NCBI GenBank assembly: GCA_021401465.1
Contig: JADDMT010000006.1
Location: 372,001 to 436,000, forward strand
Length of the DNA: 64,000 nucleotides
Direction of reading: 5' to 3'
Source of the DNA: Teratosphaeria epicoccoides
Lineage: Eukaryota; Ascomycota; Dothideomycetes; Mycosphaerellales; Teratosphaeriaceae
The notes under the pieces are model-generated. The model was not told where the DNA came from, did no database searches, and saw only the letters and a list, made by a program, of their open reading frames with translations. How positions within the stretch are numbered: position 1 is the first letter of the stretch; each line of letters starts with the position of its first letter. This document shows, in pieces, positions 11,701 through 22,456 of this stretch. The translations under genes and the position numbers were made by a program.

Positions 11701-12575
11701 ACTGAAAGCAAGACATCCCTTGCCCACAGCCACGCCAGACCCCACCACCACACGCCGCTCATCCTCATCTACCCTCTGCCCGATCGCCTGCAAAGACCGC
11801 CCGTCACCGTCGTCACCGTCACGAAGAAATTCGTCCGCCACGCCCACGAACCGGCGGCCAGCACCCTTGCTCCACCTACCCGGCCAGAAGAAAAACACCG
11901 CCGCACAGCCCAAAGCCAAACACGAGTCCACTCGTGGCCAGGGGGGCACGCGATTGTGTCGGAGGGTAGGCGACTGTCCGACGAAGCATGCATTCGTATG
12001 AGCAGGAGAGGTCAACCGCATTCGACACTTTGACGAGGAGACGCATTCATTCGGGTTCGCAGGCAGTCGAAAAGAAATCCTAGATCAAATTATCAAATCC
12101 CATGATCGACTAGCTGATTGATGAGAAACTTGATTCACCAAGGACTCTGCTTCCGTTAGGACCGGTTGTTGAGAATGTTTGTTTGTGGAGGGGTTTTTAT
12201 GTACGATCTTGAGGTACCTAAGCGCAAGGACCTACCTACTCACTCGCCCTCTTAAAGAATCTAAACTACAAACACGAACCGGAGCCGTGCTCTCTCTTCT
12301 GCCCGAAAGTATGTAAGAAAAAAGAGAAAGAAAAACAGAAGCATCAAAGGGGGGTATCATCTCTATACTGAACCATCTTCACCAAGACAAACAAAAACAA
12401 AACAAAAAAACACCCGAAAATCCAATTACCGATCCCTCTTAGAAACCCCCTTCATGCCTCATCTCACCAAGATTCTCCCAAGCCAGCCCAAGCAAGACGC
12501 ACTGATAGTCCATACCGCCCACCTCCCTGCCGCCGTCGCTCTCCACCTCCACCTCCACCTCCACCTTCCCCCTCC
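8728..12575. other. 3.8-kb gap without a supportable gene
   Basis: Open frames up to about 270 codons occur on both strands but are Arg/Ser/His-rich, overlap one another and show no domain. One minus-strand reading at about 9634-9840 contains a transmembrane-like run (VAGGLAALVAATVV) without a gene around it. An A-rich run near 12385-12425 lies 3' of the deacetylase gene. No tRNA or tandem repeat was recognised. Confidence 0.4.
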
Positions 12576-15500
12576 CTACCGCGGACCACGCAGCGTATCT
12601 GGCACCTCCCACGCACCACTCGATGCCAGCCCGACTCCCTGCGCTGGGCCTTCAGAGCCCGAGCCCAGCACCCTCCCTTCCCCCCAAACCGACCCCGGCG
12701 CCGGCGCGGACGGGAACGCGGGCACCAACCCCATCCCTTGCCCCGGTGGAGCAGCAAAGGGGATCGGGCCGGTGCTGCTCCACACCGGCAGTTCTCTCCT
12801 GCCGCCGCTGGGCGACTTGACAGGACTGCTGGTGCTCGTGCGTAAAGCATTTGCGAGGTTGTTCTCCGCGAGGAGTTGGCGCGCGGCGCTATCAGGGACT
12901 TCGTTTGCAGTTTTCTGAGGAGGGGAAGGAGGAGGAGCAGGCGAGGTGGGCGATCGGGAATTCTGCGCGGTGCGAGGGGAGCCGGTTGGCGATTGGGGGA
13001 GTCTGGATGGAGGTGAGGAGGGCTGCTGGTGGAGGGGTGGGACGTAGCGGTAGTTCGAGGTCGGGTACGGAGTTGTGGTGGGTTTGGTAGGTGGGGGAGA
13101 AGCGCCTGGTGTGGCATCTTCGAGATTCGCGGGGGAAAAGTCTGGCTGCGCTTGCTGAGCTGGCTCAGGTCCAGGGAGCGATGGTTGGAGGTCTGGCTCG
13201 GGCATGAGATCCTTGTCCATGACAGGAGCCGGCGGCACAGCGTCTTGGGCAATGGCGTCGGTGACAGATGGCATCGTCGTTGCATCAGCGGGCCCCACGG
13301 AAGCTTGCGTAATCGTCGTGACCGGAACGTCAGGCTCCGTAGCCACTTCCTTGATCTCCTCGGCGTGCTGCACCGGCACTTGCCCAATCTCCACCTCCTT
13401 CCTCTTGGCTTGCCCAGCCACCCTCTCCCTCTCCTTCTTCGCAAGTCTCCTTGTCTCCGCGCCCTTCAGCGCCCTCGCCCTCCGATCCGCCGCCTCCCTC
13501 TCCCTCTGCTTGCGATCATGCTCTTCCCTGCTTCCAACCTTGAGTGTGATCTTCTTCATCCCAGTCGTCAGAGCATCGACGCCATTCGCAGCGCTCGAGT
13601 GCGTGGCGTGAGCGGAAGATCCTACAGGAAGCTGAGCGGCAGGCGTAGAAGCCCGCGAGCTCTGCAGAGAAGCGGCGGTCGAGACATTAGATGTCGAGGT
13701 GGTAGGCGACGGCGCCGCGCTCCCTTTGCCAGGCATTGTGCTACGCGGCTTCGACGGCATCCTCGTCTTTTTCAGGTCCAGTGCGTTCGAGGCGGCTCTC
13801 GGCGCAGGCGCGGGTGGTGGCTTCATCGGCCTATTGCCGAAAGTTCCCCCGTTGACGGCTGGAATTGGCGGCGCGCCATTCGAGCTCGGTGGTGCACCAT
13901 CGCTCAACACGGTTCCAGCACTGAGCCGTCGACCGAGCTCCTTCTGCGCAGGGTCCTCCGACGTAAGGGGAAAGTCGTGCAGCGTTTGCCGTCGCGAGCC
14001 GTGGCTCGCGCGACTGACGCTCCTGGACGCCACGCTCTCGGTATCGTCACTGTGCGCGCTTTCCGCATACTTGGCAGGAACTTTTGCCTTGGTGCGGTCC
14101 CTCAGCTGCCTCGAGCCATCGACGCCTGCCGGAGGTGGGACCATCGGCTGTTGGGCCTCCTTCTTCACCTTCGGTCCCGCCAGCCCTTCAGCCGTACAGC
14201 TCCGGGTCGTGCGATTCGTGGGGATGAGGAGCTTGGAGAGTTCATGTGTGGCGACGATCCAATCGACCGCCGGGGCCGGAGGAGTGACCGGACGGCCATT
14301 CTCCGGGCCTTGGCGCATCGTGCCTGAAATCGACCGCGCGAACTTGTTGGTGTCGACGACTTTGTATGCGAAAGACTCGGTCGGGGTAGCATACGTGGGT
14401 TGCGGGGTCTTCAGTTTGCGACCCGGACCGGGGAGCGGTGGAGGATTGACGTGGTGTTCGAGAGCTGTGAGGTTGGTCGTGGACCACCAGGTCGCGTCAT
14501 AGTTTGATGCCGGGGCTGGAGAGGGTGCGAGCTGGAGACCGCGCATCAGCTCGTCCAGGCCGGGCTCCTCCTTGATCGTCGGCTCGGCCGGTCGCGCGTC
14601 CGAGCAGAGTCCCGACAGATGCGACATGACGCCCGAGCACAACGCCCGATCACTGTACCCTCCCTCGAGCACACTGATCACCCTGCCCTCGCACGCCGCC
14701 GCCGGTTCCTGCGCCAAGGCCACCACATCTTGGGTGAGTCTGGCATAAAACTCGGTCGGCACATTGACGTTGTGTCTCTGCATGCCCGCGCCCTCCCACT
14801 CGCTCGCATCGAAGCCGGCGGAAATGAAGATGGCGGCGTTCGGGCGTGTCTTGGCACCTGAGCCCCTCCTGATCTGGTCAGCCTGGTGGCTGAGAAAGGT
14901 CCTCGCCTTGTGCAGCAAGACCTTGTACCGTGATTCATACAGTTCCCAAAACTCCTCCTCGGTCTTCCACGGCTGGAGATGCACGTTCCAGATATTTTGG
15001 CCATGGGCATTATCGATGCAGAGACTGGCGGCTTGGACCTTTTCGTCGTCGCCCATTTCGCACGGGTAAGAGTTGATGTCGTGGAGACTGTAGTAGGCGA
15101 TGTGTGGGGCAAGCTTGAGTTTGGAGGTGGGTTTGGCATTGATGCGCTTGACCTGGTTCCGAGCATTGCGCTCCCACGTGATTTGCTGTGAGCCGTCGCC
15201 GTGATGGAGATCGAAGTCCAGGATGGCTGCGTGGGTCAGGCCGTAGGATTGTGCTGCATATTCGATGGCGACATGGACGTTGTTCAGCCAACAGAACCCG
15301 GACGGCTGGTCGGCGGAACAGTGGTGGCCCGGCGGTCTGACAGCCACGAAGGCCTTGTTCGTGCTGGTCTCACGGCTGAAGACGGCATCGACGGCGTCCA
15401 CGACCGCCCCGAGGGCGCCTTGAAAGGCCGGCAAGGACTCGGGAGCCAGATAGAGATCGCCCTCATGCAAGCGTCTCTTCTCCATCTCTGCCTCGGTGTA

Positions 15501-16379
15501 GCCCACGCCTGGCCTCTCGAGCTCCTTGCGCCCACCCGCCAACCGGCCCGCAGCGGAATGACACATGCCTTGCAGCTCCCGCATCCACTCTGTGCCGTGC
15601 ACATTGGTGACACACGGACTCGTGACATCCAGACTCCTCCCCGTGCGCCGGATCTTGAACGGCGGCCTCTGTTCCTCCCTCTCCCGCCGCGGCGCCGGGG
15701 CATTCCTTCCCTCCGCATGGTGTCCGCCCAACCGGACATACGCGGCACTGACACCCAGCACGCCGGCCAACAACCTCTCCGGCCTCTCCACAATCATGTT
15801 CAGCGTGCTCTTGGTGGTCTTGGGCCTGGAATAGCGATGTCCGTAACAGGCATCGTGCAAGATGACGACGGTATCCGACTCGTCGCTCTCGTGCGCCTCC
15901 AGTTCCCGCCCGAAATGCTGCTGGGCGATCTGTGCCGCAGTGAGCCGGACGGGCTCCTCGATGGCCTCCATCGTGCTCTGCGCTTCCTTCAGCGTCGCGA
16001 TGAGATTGGAGATGCTCCTCTTCGGCGTCGGCCTCTTGTCTCCCTCGTCACCCAAGCTCTGTCTCGACGCTCTTCTCGTCGCCGACTTGGGGGTCCCCAC
16101 AGACGGCGCTGGGGGATTGGTCAGAGCCATGGCGCTGCTGGTTCTTGGGAGTGTCTGTGTCGCTGACGGCTGTCGCGGCAAGGTTGCTGGGAGCGGAGAA
16201 GCGGCGGGATGCGGAGAGGGGTGTCGCGGGGTACTGTATGGCTTCGTGGTGGTGGTGGTAGTGGTGGCGGTGATGGTGGTGGTGGCGGTGGGAGTGTCGG
16301 GCGCCGAGTGCAGGGGGGAGGGTGTCTGAGACGGGACGTGCAGCCGTCTCACTCTGGGCGGAGTGTCGCTGGAAGACAT
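12576..16379 (-). CDS. HOS3: HOS3-like histone deacetylase
   Basis: A 1267-residue single-exon protein. The catalytic deacetylase domain spans roughly residues 160-600: LHDACYGHRYSRP, then RPPGHHCSAD near residue 348, ILDFDLHHGDGSQQ near 391 with the zinc ligands, ISAGFDASEWEGAG near 525 and VLEGGYSDRAL near 570. This is the class II/HOS3 arrangement of zinc-dependent lysine deacetylases, which act on histones and, in yeast, at the bud neck. The N-terminus (Ser/Thr/Pro-rich) and the long C-terminal 600 residues are low-complexity, with a basic coiled stretch of Arg/Glu/Lys around residues 940-1010. It is divergent from ATP23 across a 201-bp promoter. The catalytic call is firm; the specific HOS3 orthology is likely. 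Confidence 0.9.
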   Translation of the reverse strand: MSSSDTPPRVRRLHVPSQTPSPLHSAPDTPTATTTITATTTTTTTKPYSTPRHPSPHPAASPLPATLPRQPSATQTLPRTSSAMALTNPPAPSVGTPKSATRRASRQSLGDEGDKRPTPKRSISNLIATLKEAQSTMEAIEEPVRLTAAQIAQQHFGRELEAHESDESDTVVILHDACYGHRYSRPKTTKSTLNMIVERPERLLAGVLGVSAAYVRLGGHHAEGRNAPAPRREREEQRPPFKIRRTGRSLDVTSPCVTNVHGTEWMRELQGMCHSAAGRLAGGRKELERPGVGYTEAEMEKRRLHEGDLYLAPESLPAFQGALGAVVDAVDAVFSRETSTNKAFVAVRPPGHHCSADQPSGFCWLNNVHVAIEYAAQSYGLTHAAILDFDLHHGDGSQQITWERNARNQVKRINAKPTSKLKLAPHIAYYSLHDINSYPCEMGDDEKVQAASLCIDNAHGQNIWNVHLQPWKTEEEFWELYESRYKVLLHKARTFLSHQADQIRRGSGAKTRPNAAIFISAGFDASEWEGAGMQRHNVNVPTEFYARLTQDVVALAQEPAAACEGRVISVLEGGYSDRALCSGVMSHLSGLCSDARPAEPTIKEEPGLDELMRGLQLAPSPAPASNYDATWWSTTNLTALEHHVNPPPLPGPGRKLKTPQPTYATPTESFAYKVVDTNKFARSISGTMRQGPENGRPVTPPAPAVDWIVATHELSKLLIPTNRTTRSCTAEGLAGPKVKKEAQQPMVPPPAGVDGSRQLRDRTKAKVPAKYAESAHSDDTESVASRSVSRASHGSRRQTLHDFPLTSEDPAQKELGRRLSAGTVLSDGAPPSSNGAPPIPAVNGGTFGNRPMKPPPAPAPRAASNALDLKKTRMPSKPRSTMPGKGSAAPSPTTSTSNVSTAASLQSSRASTPAAQLPVGSSAHATHSSAANGVDALTTGMKKITLKVGSREEHDRKQREREAADRRARALKGAETRRLAKKERERVAGQAKRKEVEIGQVPVQHAEEIKEVATEPDVPVTTITQASVGPADATTMPSVTDAIAQDAVPPAPVMDKDLMPEPDLQPSLPGPEPAQQAQPDFSPANLEDATPGASPPPTKPTTTPYPTSNYRYVPPLHQQPSSPPSRLPQSPTGSPRTAQNSRSPTSPAPPPSPPQKTANEVPDSAARQLLAENNLANALRTSTSSPVKSPSGGRRELPVWSSTGPIPFAAPPGQGMGLVPAFPSAPAPGSVWGEGRVLGSGSEGPAQGVGLASSGAWEVPDTLRGPR

Positions 16380-16580
16380 GATTCATCTGTGTCCGTATCT
16401 GTGAAGAAGCGAACACAAAACAAACGTGCATCATTCTGCATCATCGTGCTGCTGGCACATGGGTCCATGCATCATGCATGCGGCTGCCACGCGATCCCAG
16501 ACGCGACCGCGCGAGCCAATCACAGTCGCCTCATTGAAACATTTCTGGATTACTTCTGCTGTACAATCTTCGTCTCCATC

Positions 16581-17384
16581 ATGAACACCTTCCCGACTAG
16601 GAAGGCACGCACAATGTCCTCCTCCTCCTCCTCCTCCTCCTCCTCCTCCTCATCCTCCTCCTCCACCACCACCACCCCTTCCACCACCCCCTCAGCCGAA
16701 CACGACCAGACCTACCACACGTGGTCCACCTTCTTCTCCATCCTCACCGGCTCCGCCACCCCGCACCGCCGCCAGAAATACTTCGAGACCCGCGACGCCC
16801 TGCACGAAGAACAAGACTGCAAGCGCTGCGACGACGACAAGCAATGGCTCTTCCACTACTCCCCCCTCATCCGCTTCCTCAAGCACAACATCGACCTGCT
16901 CGGCCCGCCCGGCCCCGACGGCGCCCCCGGCCCCGCCAGCATCGGCCCCCACAACGTCCGCTGCCGCCGCTGCTCCACCACCGGCGGCCAATCCGGCGGC
17001 TTCGACCCGCACCACGGCATCCTGATCTGCGCCAACCAGATGCGCAACCGCGGACACCTCGAAGACACCCTCGCCCACGAAATGGTCCACGCCTACGACC
17101 ACCTGCGCTTCCAGCTGGATCCCCTCGACCTGCGCCACGCCGCCTGCATGGAGATCCGTGCCAGCATGCTGAGTGGGGAGTGCAGGTTCCTGCGCGAGTT
17201 CTTGACCAGAGGCCAGTGGCGCGTCACCCAGCAGTTGCAGGAGTGTGTCAGGCGCCGCGCGGCGTTGAGTGTCAAGGCCCGCCCGGCGTGTCGGGGCGAT
17301 GCTGTCAAGGCCGCGAGCGTGGTGGATGAGGTGTGGGAGAGCTGTTTTGCGGATACGAGGCCGTTTGACGAGATTTATCGGTGA
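16581..17384 (+). CDS. ATP23: Mitochondrial inner membrane protease ATP23
   Basis: A 267-residue single-exon protein with the zinc-metalloprotease motif HEMVHAYD at about residues 166-173. Atp23 works in the intermembrane space, matures ATP synthase subunit 6 and assists its assembly. Also visible are a cysteine-rich front part (CKRCDDDKQW, CRRCSTTGG), GILICANQMRN before the active site, and the conserved tail DEVWESCFADTRPFDEIY. The N-terminus has a polyserine run from a TCC repeat. The start at 16581 gives MNTFPTRKA; an in-frame ATG at 16614 directly before the serine run is an alternative. ATP19, which encodes another ATP synthase component, lies 19 kb away. Confidence 0.93.
   Translation: MNTFPTRKARTMSSSSSSSSSSSSSSSSTTTTPSTTPSAEHDQTYHTWSTFFSILTGSATPHRRQKYFETRDALHEEQDCKRCDDDKQWLFHYSPLIRFLKHNIDLLGPPGPDGAPGPASIGPHNVRCRRCSTTGGQSGGFDPHHGILICANQMRNRGHLEDTLAHEMVHAYDHLRFQLDPLDLRHAACMEIRASMLSGECRFLREFLTRGQWRVTQQLQECVRRRAALSVKARPACRGDAVKAASVVDEVWESCFADTRPFDEIYR
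16615..16665 (+). repeat. TCC trinucleotide repeat coding polyserine
   Basis: Near-perfect TCC repeat of about 17 units with one TCA interruption, in frame in the ATP23 N-terminus. It probably varies in length between strains. Confidence 0.9.
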
Positions 17385-17486
17385 GAGCGGTGGGGGGGGT
17401 GCGCGACGAGTTCGCGGGATTCAGACTCGGGGAGCGGGCTTGGTTGGAGGTTGAGAAGGCGTCGTGCGGCGCTTGGAGATGGTGTG

Positions 17487-17585
17487 CGAGATGGCAGAGT
17501 GAGGGTTGTAAGAGATTTGCAAGATGGCAGAGAAAGGGTTGTGAGAGATGTGCAAAATACCAGAGCGAGGGCTGTGAGAGACATG
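17487..17585. repeat. 33-bp tandem repeat, three degenerate copies
   Basis: Three head-to-tail 33-base units begin at 17487, 17520 and 17553, each close to CRARATRSCAGAG followed by GGGYTGTRAGAGA. A fourth unit starts and breaks off. The unit length of 11 codons keeps frame on both strands, so frames here look repetitive without being a gene. Confidence 0.8.
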
Positions 17586-18007
17586 GAAGATGGATGCATG
17601 CGACGGCGTCGCCAGGGGACCATCTACCCACCACTCACTACTTAAGAGCCCGCACCAGCGCGACCCGGAATCTGCTCATCGATGCGGGGCCACAGATCCA
17701 CCACTCTCTGGCTCAACGATAGGCAGAGTGTGCACACATCCTCCACCGCTGCGCTCAACGGCAGGCAAACTGTGCAGAATCCGATCCGCTGGAGCCCTTC
17801 AACAGTGTCAGTAAAACCCAGCATCAGACCGTCACCACATCTGACGAGTCGACGATCATAGCACAGGACACAACACCATTCGATTCAGGAGCCTGTCACG
17901 AGAAAGTGAAAAAACAATATCCCAAATCCCGTATCCTACTCAGCATCACCCACCACTCCTGCATTAGAAGGTACCAATGCCATTCCACTCGTCAGATCCC
18001 ACAGAAC

Positions 18008-18060
18008 ATACCCATTCCATCCCATTCATCCCATTCATCCCATCTTATCCATCCCATCCT
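18008..18060. repeat. CCCATT/CATCC microsatellite
   Basis: Imperfect five- and six-base repeat of CCCAT[TC] type just 3' of the trehalase gene. Confidence 0.7.
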
Positions 18061-18110
18061 ACAACCCACAAATCAAACCCCCACACAAAACCACCTCCCC
18101 ATCTCCCCCC

Positions 18111-20102
18111 TCACCCAACCGCCCTCTTCGTCCCCCTCCTTGTGTTCCCGGTTCCCATCCCCTCCACACCTCTCATGTTCCCAACCCCCCTCCTCCTTCT
18201 CTTCCTCTTCCCCCTGCCCTCCAACTCCGCCTCACAAGCCGGCACCTTCAACTCCCGCCCGAAAACATCCCCAATCCAAATCAACACCCCATTACTCCAC
18301 CCAAACCCCAACTGCACATTATACTCCCCCCCACCCCCATACGTCAAAATATCACTCGAATTATACTTCTCGAACATCGCGCCCCCAAAATCCTCTTTCG
18401 GGTCCAGCCCCGCCAGCTTCGGCAGCCCTGTTATCTCGCCCCCGCTCGTCCGCCATGTGCAGAACGTCGAATCCAGATACCGTTGCGCGATCTTCAATGC
18501 CAGCGCTTGGGTGTCGGCGCCGGGAGTGTTGAGAAGGCCTTGGATGAGGATCTGCACGTGCGGCGGCCAGACGTTCGGCTCGTCCCATTGCTGGCCGGTT
18601 TGGAGGTTTGTCGCGGGCGGCGCGCCGGGGAAGCGGTCGAGCTGGGATTGGATGCGGCTGAACGCGTGGAGGACGGCGGCGGCGTCGGTTTTGAGAGAGG
18701 TGGGGGCCGCGCCCGTCCAGAAGGGGTAGAATTGCGCGACGTGCGTGAAGAGTTGCTCGCCGGTGCGCGCGCCGCTCGTTTCGGACGGGACGGCGTCCGC
18801 GTCGGCGGGGACGTATCTGTTCAGGCTGCCCGGGGTGAGGTTGTAGTCGAAGTAGGAGCAGAGCTCTGCGTCCCAGAGGACTGCGGTCATGTTGGCGCTT
18901 CGGGAGGCGGCGATGGCGGCCCAGGCTTCAGACGCGGCTGGGTTCCCGGAGAGCTTGTGCAGGTATGCGAGGGAGTCTTCGGTGCCGTAGAGGATGCTGT
19001 TGAGGTCTACGGGGACGATGTTGGGGACGTTGAGGCTGCGGAGGGGGAAGGAGACGTCGTTGAGGGCGTCGGTCGGGACTTGCAGCCAGCGGGAGCTGTA
19101 GTCCCAGCCACTTTCGGCGCCGGATGCGAGGGCCTTGTAGAGTTGATCAATTTGTGTCTGGGTCAGGTCCGAGGCTGGGTAGATCTTGCCGGATTTGGCG
19201 TAGTAGGACGTATTGGTGGCAGTGTGGTAGTCTTCGAGATAGCTTTCCGGTCTGGGCTGGTTGTTCTCGACCGCGTACCGATTCAGCACGTACTTTGTGC
19301 CCTTCACATCGACCTCCACGCTCCGATTGGACGTCCAGAAGGCATGTTCCTTCTCCAACGTCGGGATCGCGCGTGCGAGAATTGAAGTGTCGTTCGTGTA
19401 ATCCACGTACGCTTTCACCATTAACGCCAGCACCGGCGGCTGACTCCGGTTCAGATAGTACACCCTCGCTCCATTGGGCACGAAACCGAATTGATCCACC
19501 AGATCCAGGAAATTCTCAATGATGTTGAGAGCGATTTCCGTGAAAGAGCCTTGTGTGCGCAACAGGCCCAGAAGGATCCAGTAGCTGTCCCAGTAATAAG
19601 ACTCCCGAAACCGTCCACCGGCCACGACGAACGTCCGGCTCAAAGGTATGAAGGAAGACACGCAGCCAGTGCAGCTCGCCGCTCCAGCATACGAGCGTGT
19701 CAATTGGGGCCAGACACCGATAATCTTCTCGATGAACTCGCGGATGTTGGAATCCTGTACATGGTCGAGGAAAGTCGGGTTGGTCTTGAAGTCGTCTTTA
19801 TTGGGTTCCGACAACTCACTCCCAGGCTTGCCGAAGTACGTGGTGAGGAATTCCTGCAGCTCGGTGTTATTCGAGAGTGGTTTCTGCAGTTTGTCAAACG
19901 CAGCGGTCACTTCGTCCAGCGGCTTGATCGTTGGGAGGTCGACGAACGTCTTGCTGTCGTCAAATGGCTCGGCTAGCTGGATCTGGTGCAGGATCTCGCC
20001 GTAGCAGTACAGCGGCGAGTCGCATGGAGCAGTAATGGCGCCATCGCTGTGAAGAGCGCAGGCTAGCGGTAGGGTTACTACGATTGCTCCGAGGACTCGC
20101 AT
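18111..20102 (-). CDS. Secreted trehalase (GH37)
   Basis: A 663-residue single-exon protein that hydrolyses trehalose to two glucose units. Both GH37 signatures are present: AGGRFRESYYWDSYW near residue 163 and QQWDEPNVWPPH near residue 507, plus the Gly-rich GGGGEYNVQLGFGWSNGV near the C-terminus. The start at 20102 gives MRVLGAIVVTLPLACALHSD, a good signal peptide. An upstream in-frame ATG at 20150 would bury that signal and is less likely. Many N-glycosylation sites fit an extracellular or cell-wall enzyme of the acid or animal-like type, not the cytosolic neutral trehalase, which carries an N-terminal phosphorylated region. The last 40 residues are very basic (KRKRRRRGV) and unusual. Confidence 0.93.
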   Translation of the reverse strand: MRVLGAIVVTLPLACALHSDGAITAPCDSPLYCYGEILHQIQLAEPFDDSKTFVDLPTIKPLDEVTAAFDKLQKPLSNNTELQEFLTTYFGKPGSELSEPNKDDFKTNPTFLDHVQDSNIREFIEKIIGVWPQLTRSYAGAASCTGCVSSFIPLSRTFVVAGGRFRESYYWDSYWILLGLLRTQGSFTEIALNIIENFLDLVDQFGFVPNGARVYYLNRSQPPVLALMVKAYVDYTNDTSILARAIPTLEKEHAFWTSNRSVEVDVKGTKYVLNRYAVENNQPRPESYLEDYHTATNTSYYAKSGKIYPASDLTQTQIDQLYKALASGAESGWDYSSRWLQVPTDALNDVSFPLRSLNVPNIVPVDLNSILYGTEDSLAYLHKLSGNPAASEAWAAIAASRSANMTAVLWDAELCSYFDYNLTPGSLNRYVPADADAVPSETSGARTGEQLFTHVAQFYPFWTGAAPTSLKTDAAAVLHAFSRIQSQLDRFPGAPPATNLQTGQQWDEPNVWPPHVQILIQGLLNTPGADTQALALKIAQRYLDSTFCTWRTSGGEITGLPKLAGLDPKEDFGGAMFEKYNSSDILTYGGGGEYNVQLGFGWSNGVLIWIGDVFGRELKVPACEAELEGRGKRKRRRRGVGNMRGVEGMGTGNTRRGTKRAVG

Positions 20103-21182
20103 ATTCGACGGGCTAGCGTCGACAGTTCCAAGGGGGGATTCCGTCTGCAAGGCTGAAGGAGACGAAGATCAACTGTCCGATTGTCATTCAAGACCGCTCT
20201 CGAGGCATTCGTGAATCTTCGAAGAAACCCGGCCCTCCACTCCGCCAAGCCCGGGTTTCTTCCATCCCCTACCACGTCTTACATCGCTACCGCTGTTCGA
20301 TCGATGGTTGAAGGAGCCCCTCGCCTTGGCTGCACGCCCTTGCGAATGTAATTTCCGCGATGCGCCTTTGCCGCTACAGCTACGGCGCCGCAACAAGCGG
20401 GGCAACAGATGTGGTAACAAGAGATTTCCGGTATCGCCCATGACAGACCTTGAAAGTACGCGGCGGAGGTCGACACCACAGGAGTGTCATCAGGCGCGGA
20501 GTGGAGGGTCGGGGTCGTGGGGGCCCCATTTGCCGATCGATCGTTCTCTTTTCCCCAGCGGAGCTTGCCGGCGCCAAACACCACCATATGCAAAGCAGGC
20601 ATCTGCTACAAAGCATACCTGGGGCCACGACAGTCACGTGGATATGGATAATGGAATAAGACACTCATCCATCGCTACGCGAGCATATGACAATTGCGAG
20701 AGAATTCCGAATGACCAAGACCTGCACAATAATGCCAAATTATTGTCGAAGCTCCTGGACTATCCTGGCCTTTCTCCAACGCTTGCGCCGCTTTGCATTT
20801 TCGGCTCATCTCGGCCTGGGCTTGACTGGTATAAACATCAGATACTGCTGTTCTGCTGAGTATGAAAGATATACTCTCTGCAGTTACGGTTTCAGAAGCC
20901 ATGCACCACGAAAGCCTTGCCCTGTGCCATAATGAATGAATCAGAATCGCAGCTGGGACGAAAGGAATTGTGACCGCGGGATCCTAATGTCGAAGCTCAG
21001 AACCGCCACAAAAAGGGCCGTCGCTTGAACGCAGCATTCACAGAGTCCAGCAATGATTGCCTCCGTTGCGCTCGAGAGTCGTCCTGCGTCAGAGAATCGT
21101 CAAGGTCCAGAGTGCCGTGTACACCTCTCCAACCCATCAGCTCCCACCAACAACCCATGAACCTTTCCCTCACAACATCCCC
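20103..21182. other. Intergenic, trehalase promoter and aurora 3' flank
   Basis: About 1.1 kb with no supportable gene. An AGGGG run near 20130 resembles a stress-response element upstream of trehalase, but a single copy is weak evidence. Confidence 0.4.
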
Positions 21183-22456
21183 TCACCTCTTCTCCGCCCC
21201 ACCACTGCCCCTCTCCTTCCCCCTCTGCCCCTTACTACTCGCACAATGCTTCACGATCCACGGATGCCACTCCACCTCCTCCAACGGCAACCTCTTCTCC
21301 GGATCAAGCACCAGCAAGTTCTTGATCAGATCCTTCGCCTCCGCCGATACGAACGTCGGGATCGTCATCTCGCCCCTCGTGATCCTGCGCTGCGTCATCA
21401 CGGGCGTGTCTTCGAACGGTGCCTCGCCGACCAGGAATTCGTAGGTCAGGACACCGAGCGACCAGAGGTCGACTTTCTCCGTGTACCAGTTGTGGCCGTC
21501 GCCTGCGGCTGCGGAGGAGGGAGTGGGCTTGATCATTTCCGGAGGCAGGTAGTCGAGGGTTCCGCACATGGTGTTGCGACGGTTGTTGGGCGCGTGGACC
21601 GACCAGCCGAAGTCGGAGATTTTGATCTCGCCGTGCAGGCCGACCAGGATGTTCTCGGGCTTGATGTCGCGGTGCATCACATGCTTGCCGTGCAGGTACC
21701 TGAGGGCGCTGGCCATCTGGGCAATGTACTGCGCTGCCTGCCATTCTGGAAACCGTTGCGCCTTTCGCAAATGCTTGTACAACTCTCCCTTGCCCGCGAA
21801 CTCCAGGATGAGGAAGATGCGTTTGCTGTCGTGGAAATGTCCGTAGAGCCGCAGGATGTTGGGGTGCGCGAGGTTGCTCTGGATCTCGATCTCTCTCCGT
21901 ACTTGCTTTTCTACTTTCCCCTGTTGCAGCTCACTTTTGTGCAGCACCTTCAAGGCGCAGACGAATCCGGTACCGCGCTCGCGCGCAAGATAGACTCGAC
22001 CAAACTTGCCTTTGCCGAGCGGCTTGCCGATCTCGAACATGCCTAAGTGGAACTGCTTGGGTTTGGGTGGTAGCGCCGGCGGTGGCTGAGGTTGGGAGAG
22101 CGGGTCCGCGCCTTCTGAGGACGACAACGGTCGTGGCTCGGCGCTGGAGCGTTGTGCGGCCTGCGATGGAAGAGTGATCTTCGTTGCGACAGGCTTGCCT
22201 GCAGAGGCATTGGGGGCCAGTTTTTGGAGCGGGAGCTTGAGGCGTTGTTGGTTCGTAGCGGTCGTGGTCGTGGTGCCGAGGTTTGTGATGGATATGGCTG
22301 CGCTGAGAGAGCCCTGCCGTTATCATCAGTACGTACCATACATTGCGTGCACAGAGGACTGATTACCTTCTGCTTGTGACTTGCGACTGGCTCATAGTTC
22401 TCATCCTGCACTGTCACGCTCTCCAGGCCTCGCTCCAAGCTCTGTATGTCTGCCAT
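21183..22456 (-). CDS. IPL1: Aurora-type serine/threonine kinase (Ipl1/Ark1)
   Basis: Two exons, 22456-22367 and 22313-21183, separated by a 53-bp intron, give 406 residues. A disordered N-terminus precedes a complete kinase domain: GKPLGKGKFGRVYLA (glycine loop), ALKVL (ATP lysine), MHRDIKPENILV (catalytic loop), ISDFGWSVHAP (DFG) and RRNTMCGTLDYLPPEM, the activation loop with the threonine autophosphorylated in aurora kinases. Aurora is the catalytic subunit of the chromosomal passenger complex, which corrects kinetochore-microtubule attachment. A reading starting only in exon 2 would lose about 90 residues. The start at 22456 (MADIQSLERG) is the first real ATG of exon 1. It is divergent from the FAD monooxygenase gene. 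Confidence 0.93.

Larger units (their letters stand above)
17385..18110. other. Intergenic between convergent ATP23 and trehalase
   Basis: Contains a 33-bp tandem repeat (17487-17585) and a CCCATT-type microsatellite near 18008-18060. No gene is supportable. The A/C-rich end is the presumed 3' flank of the trehalase gene. Confidence 0.5.

Noticed and set aside
11611..12021. Overlapping plus and minus frames of about 120-136 codons
   Set aside because: Neither shows a domain or a secretion signal, and the two strands are equally open, as expected for GC-rich noncoding DNA.
12464..13444. 326-codon frame inside the HOS3-like gene
   Set aside because: Arg/Pro-rich shadow of GC-rich low-complexity coding sequence on the same strand.
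21057..22046. 329-codon plus-strand frame opposite the aurora kinase
   Set aside because: Antisense shadow; the kinase motifs are all on the minus strand.
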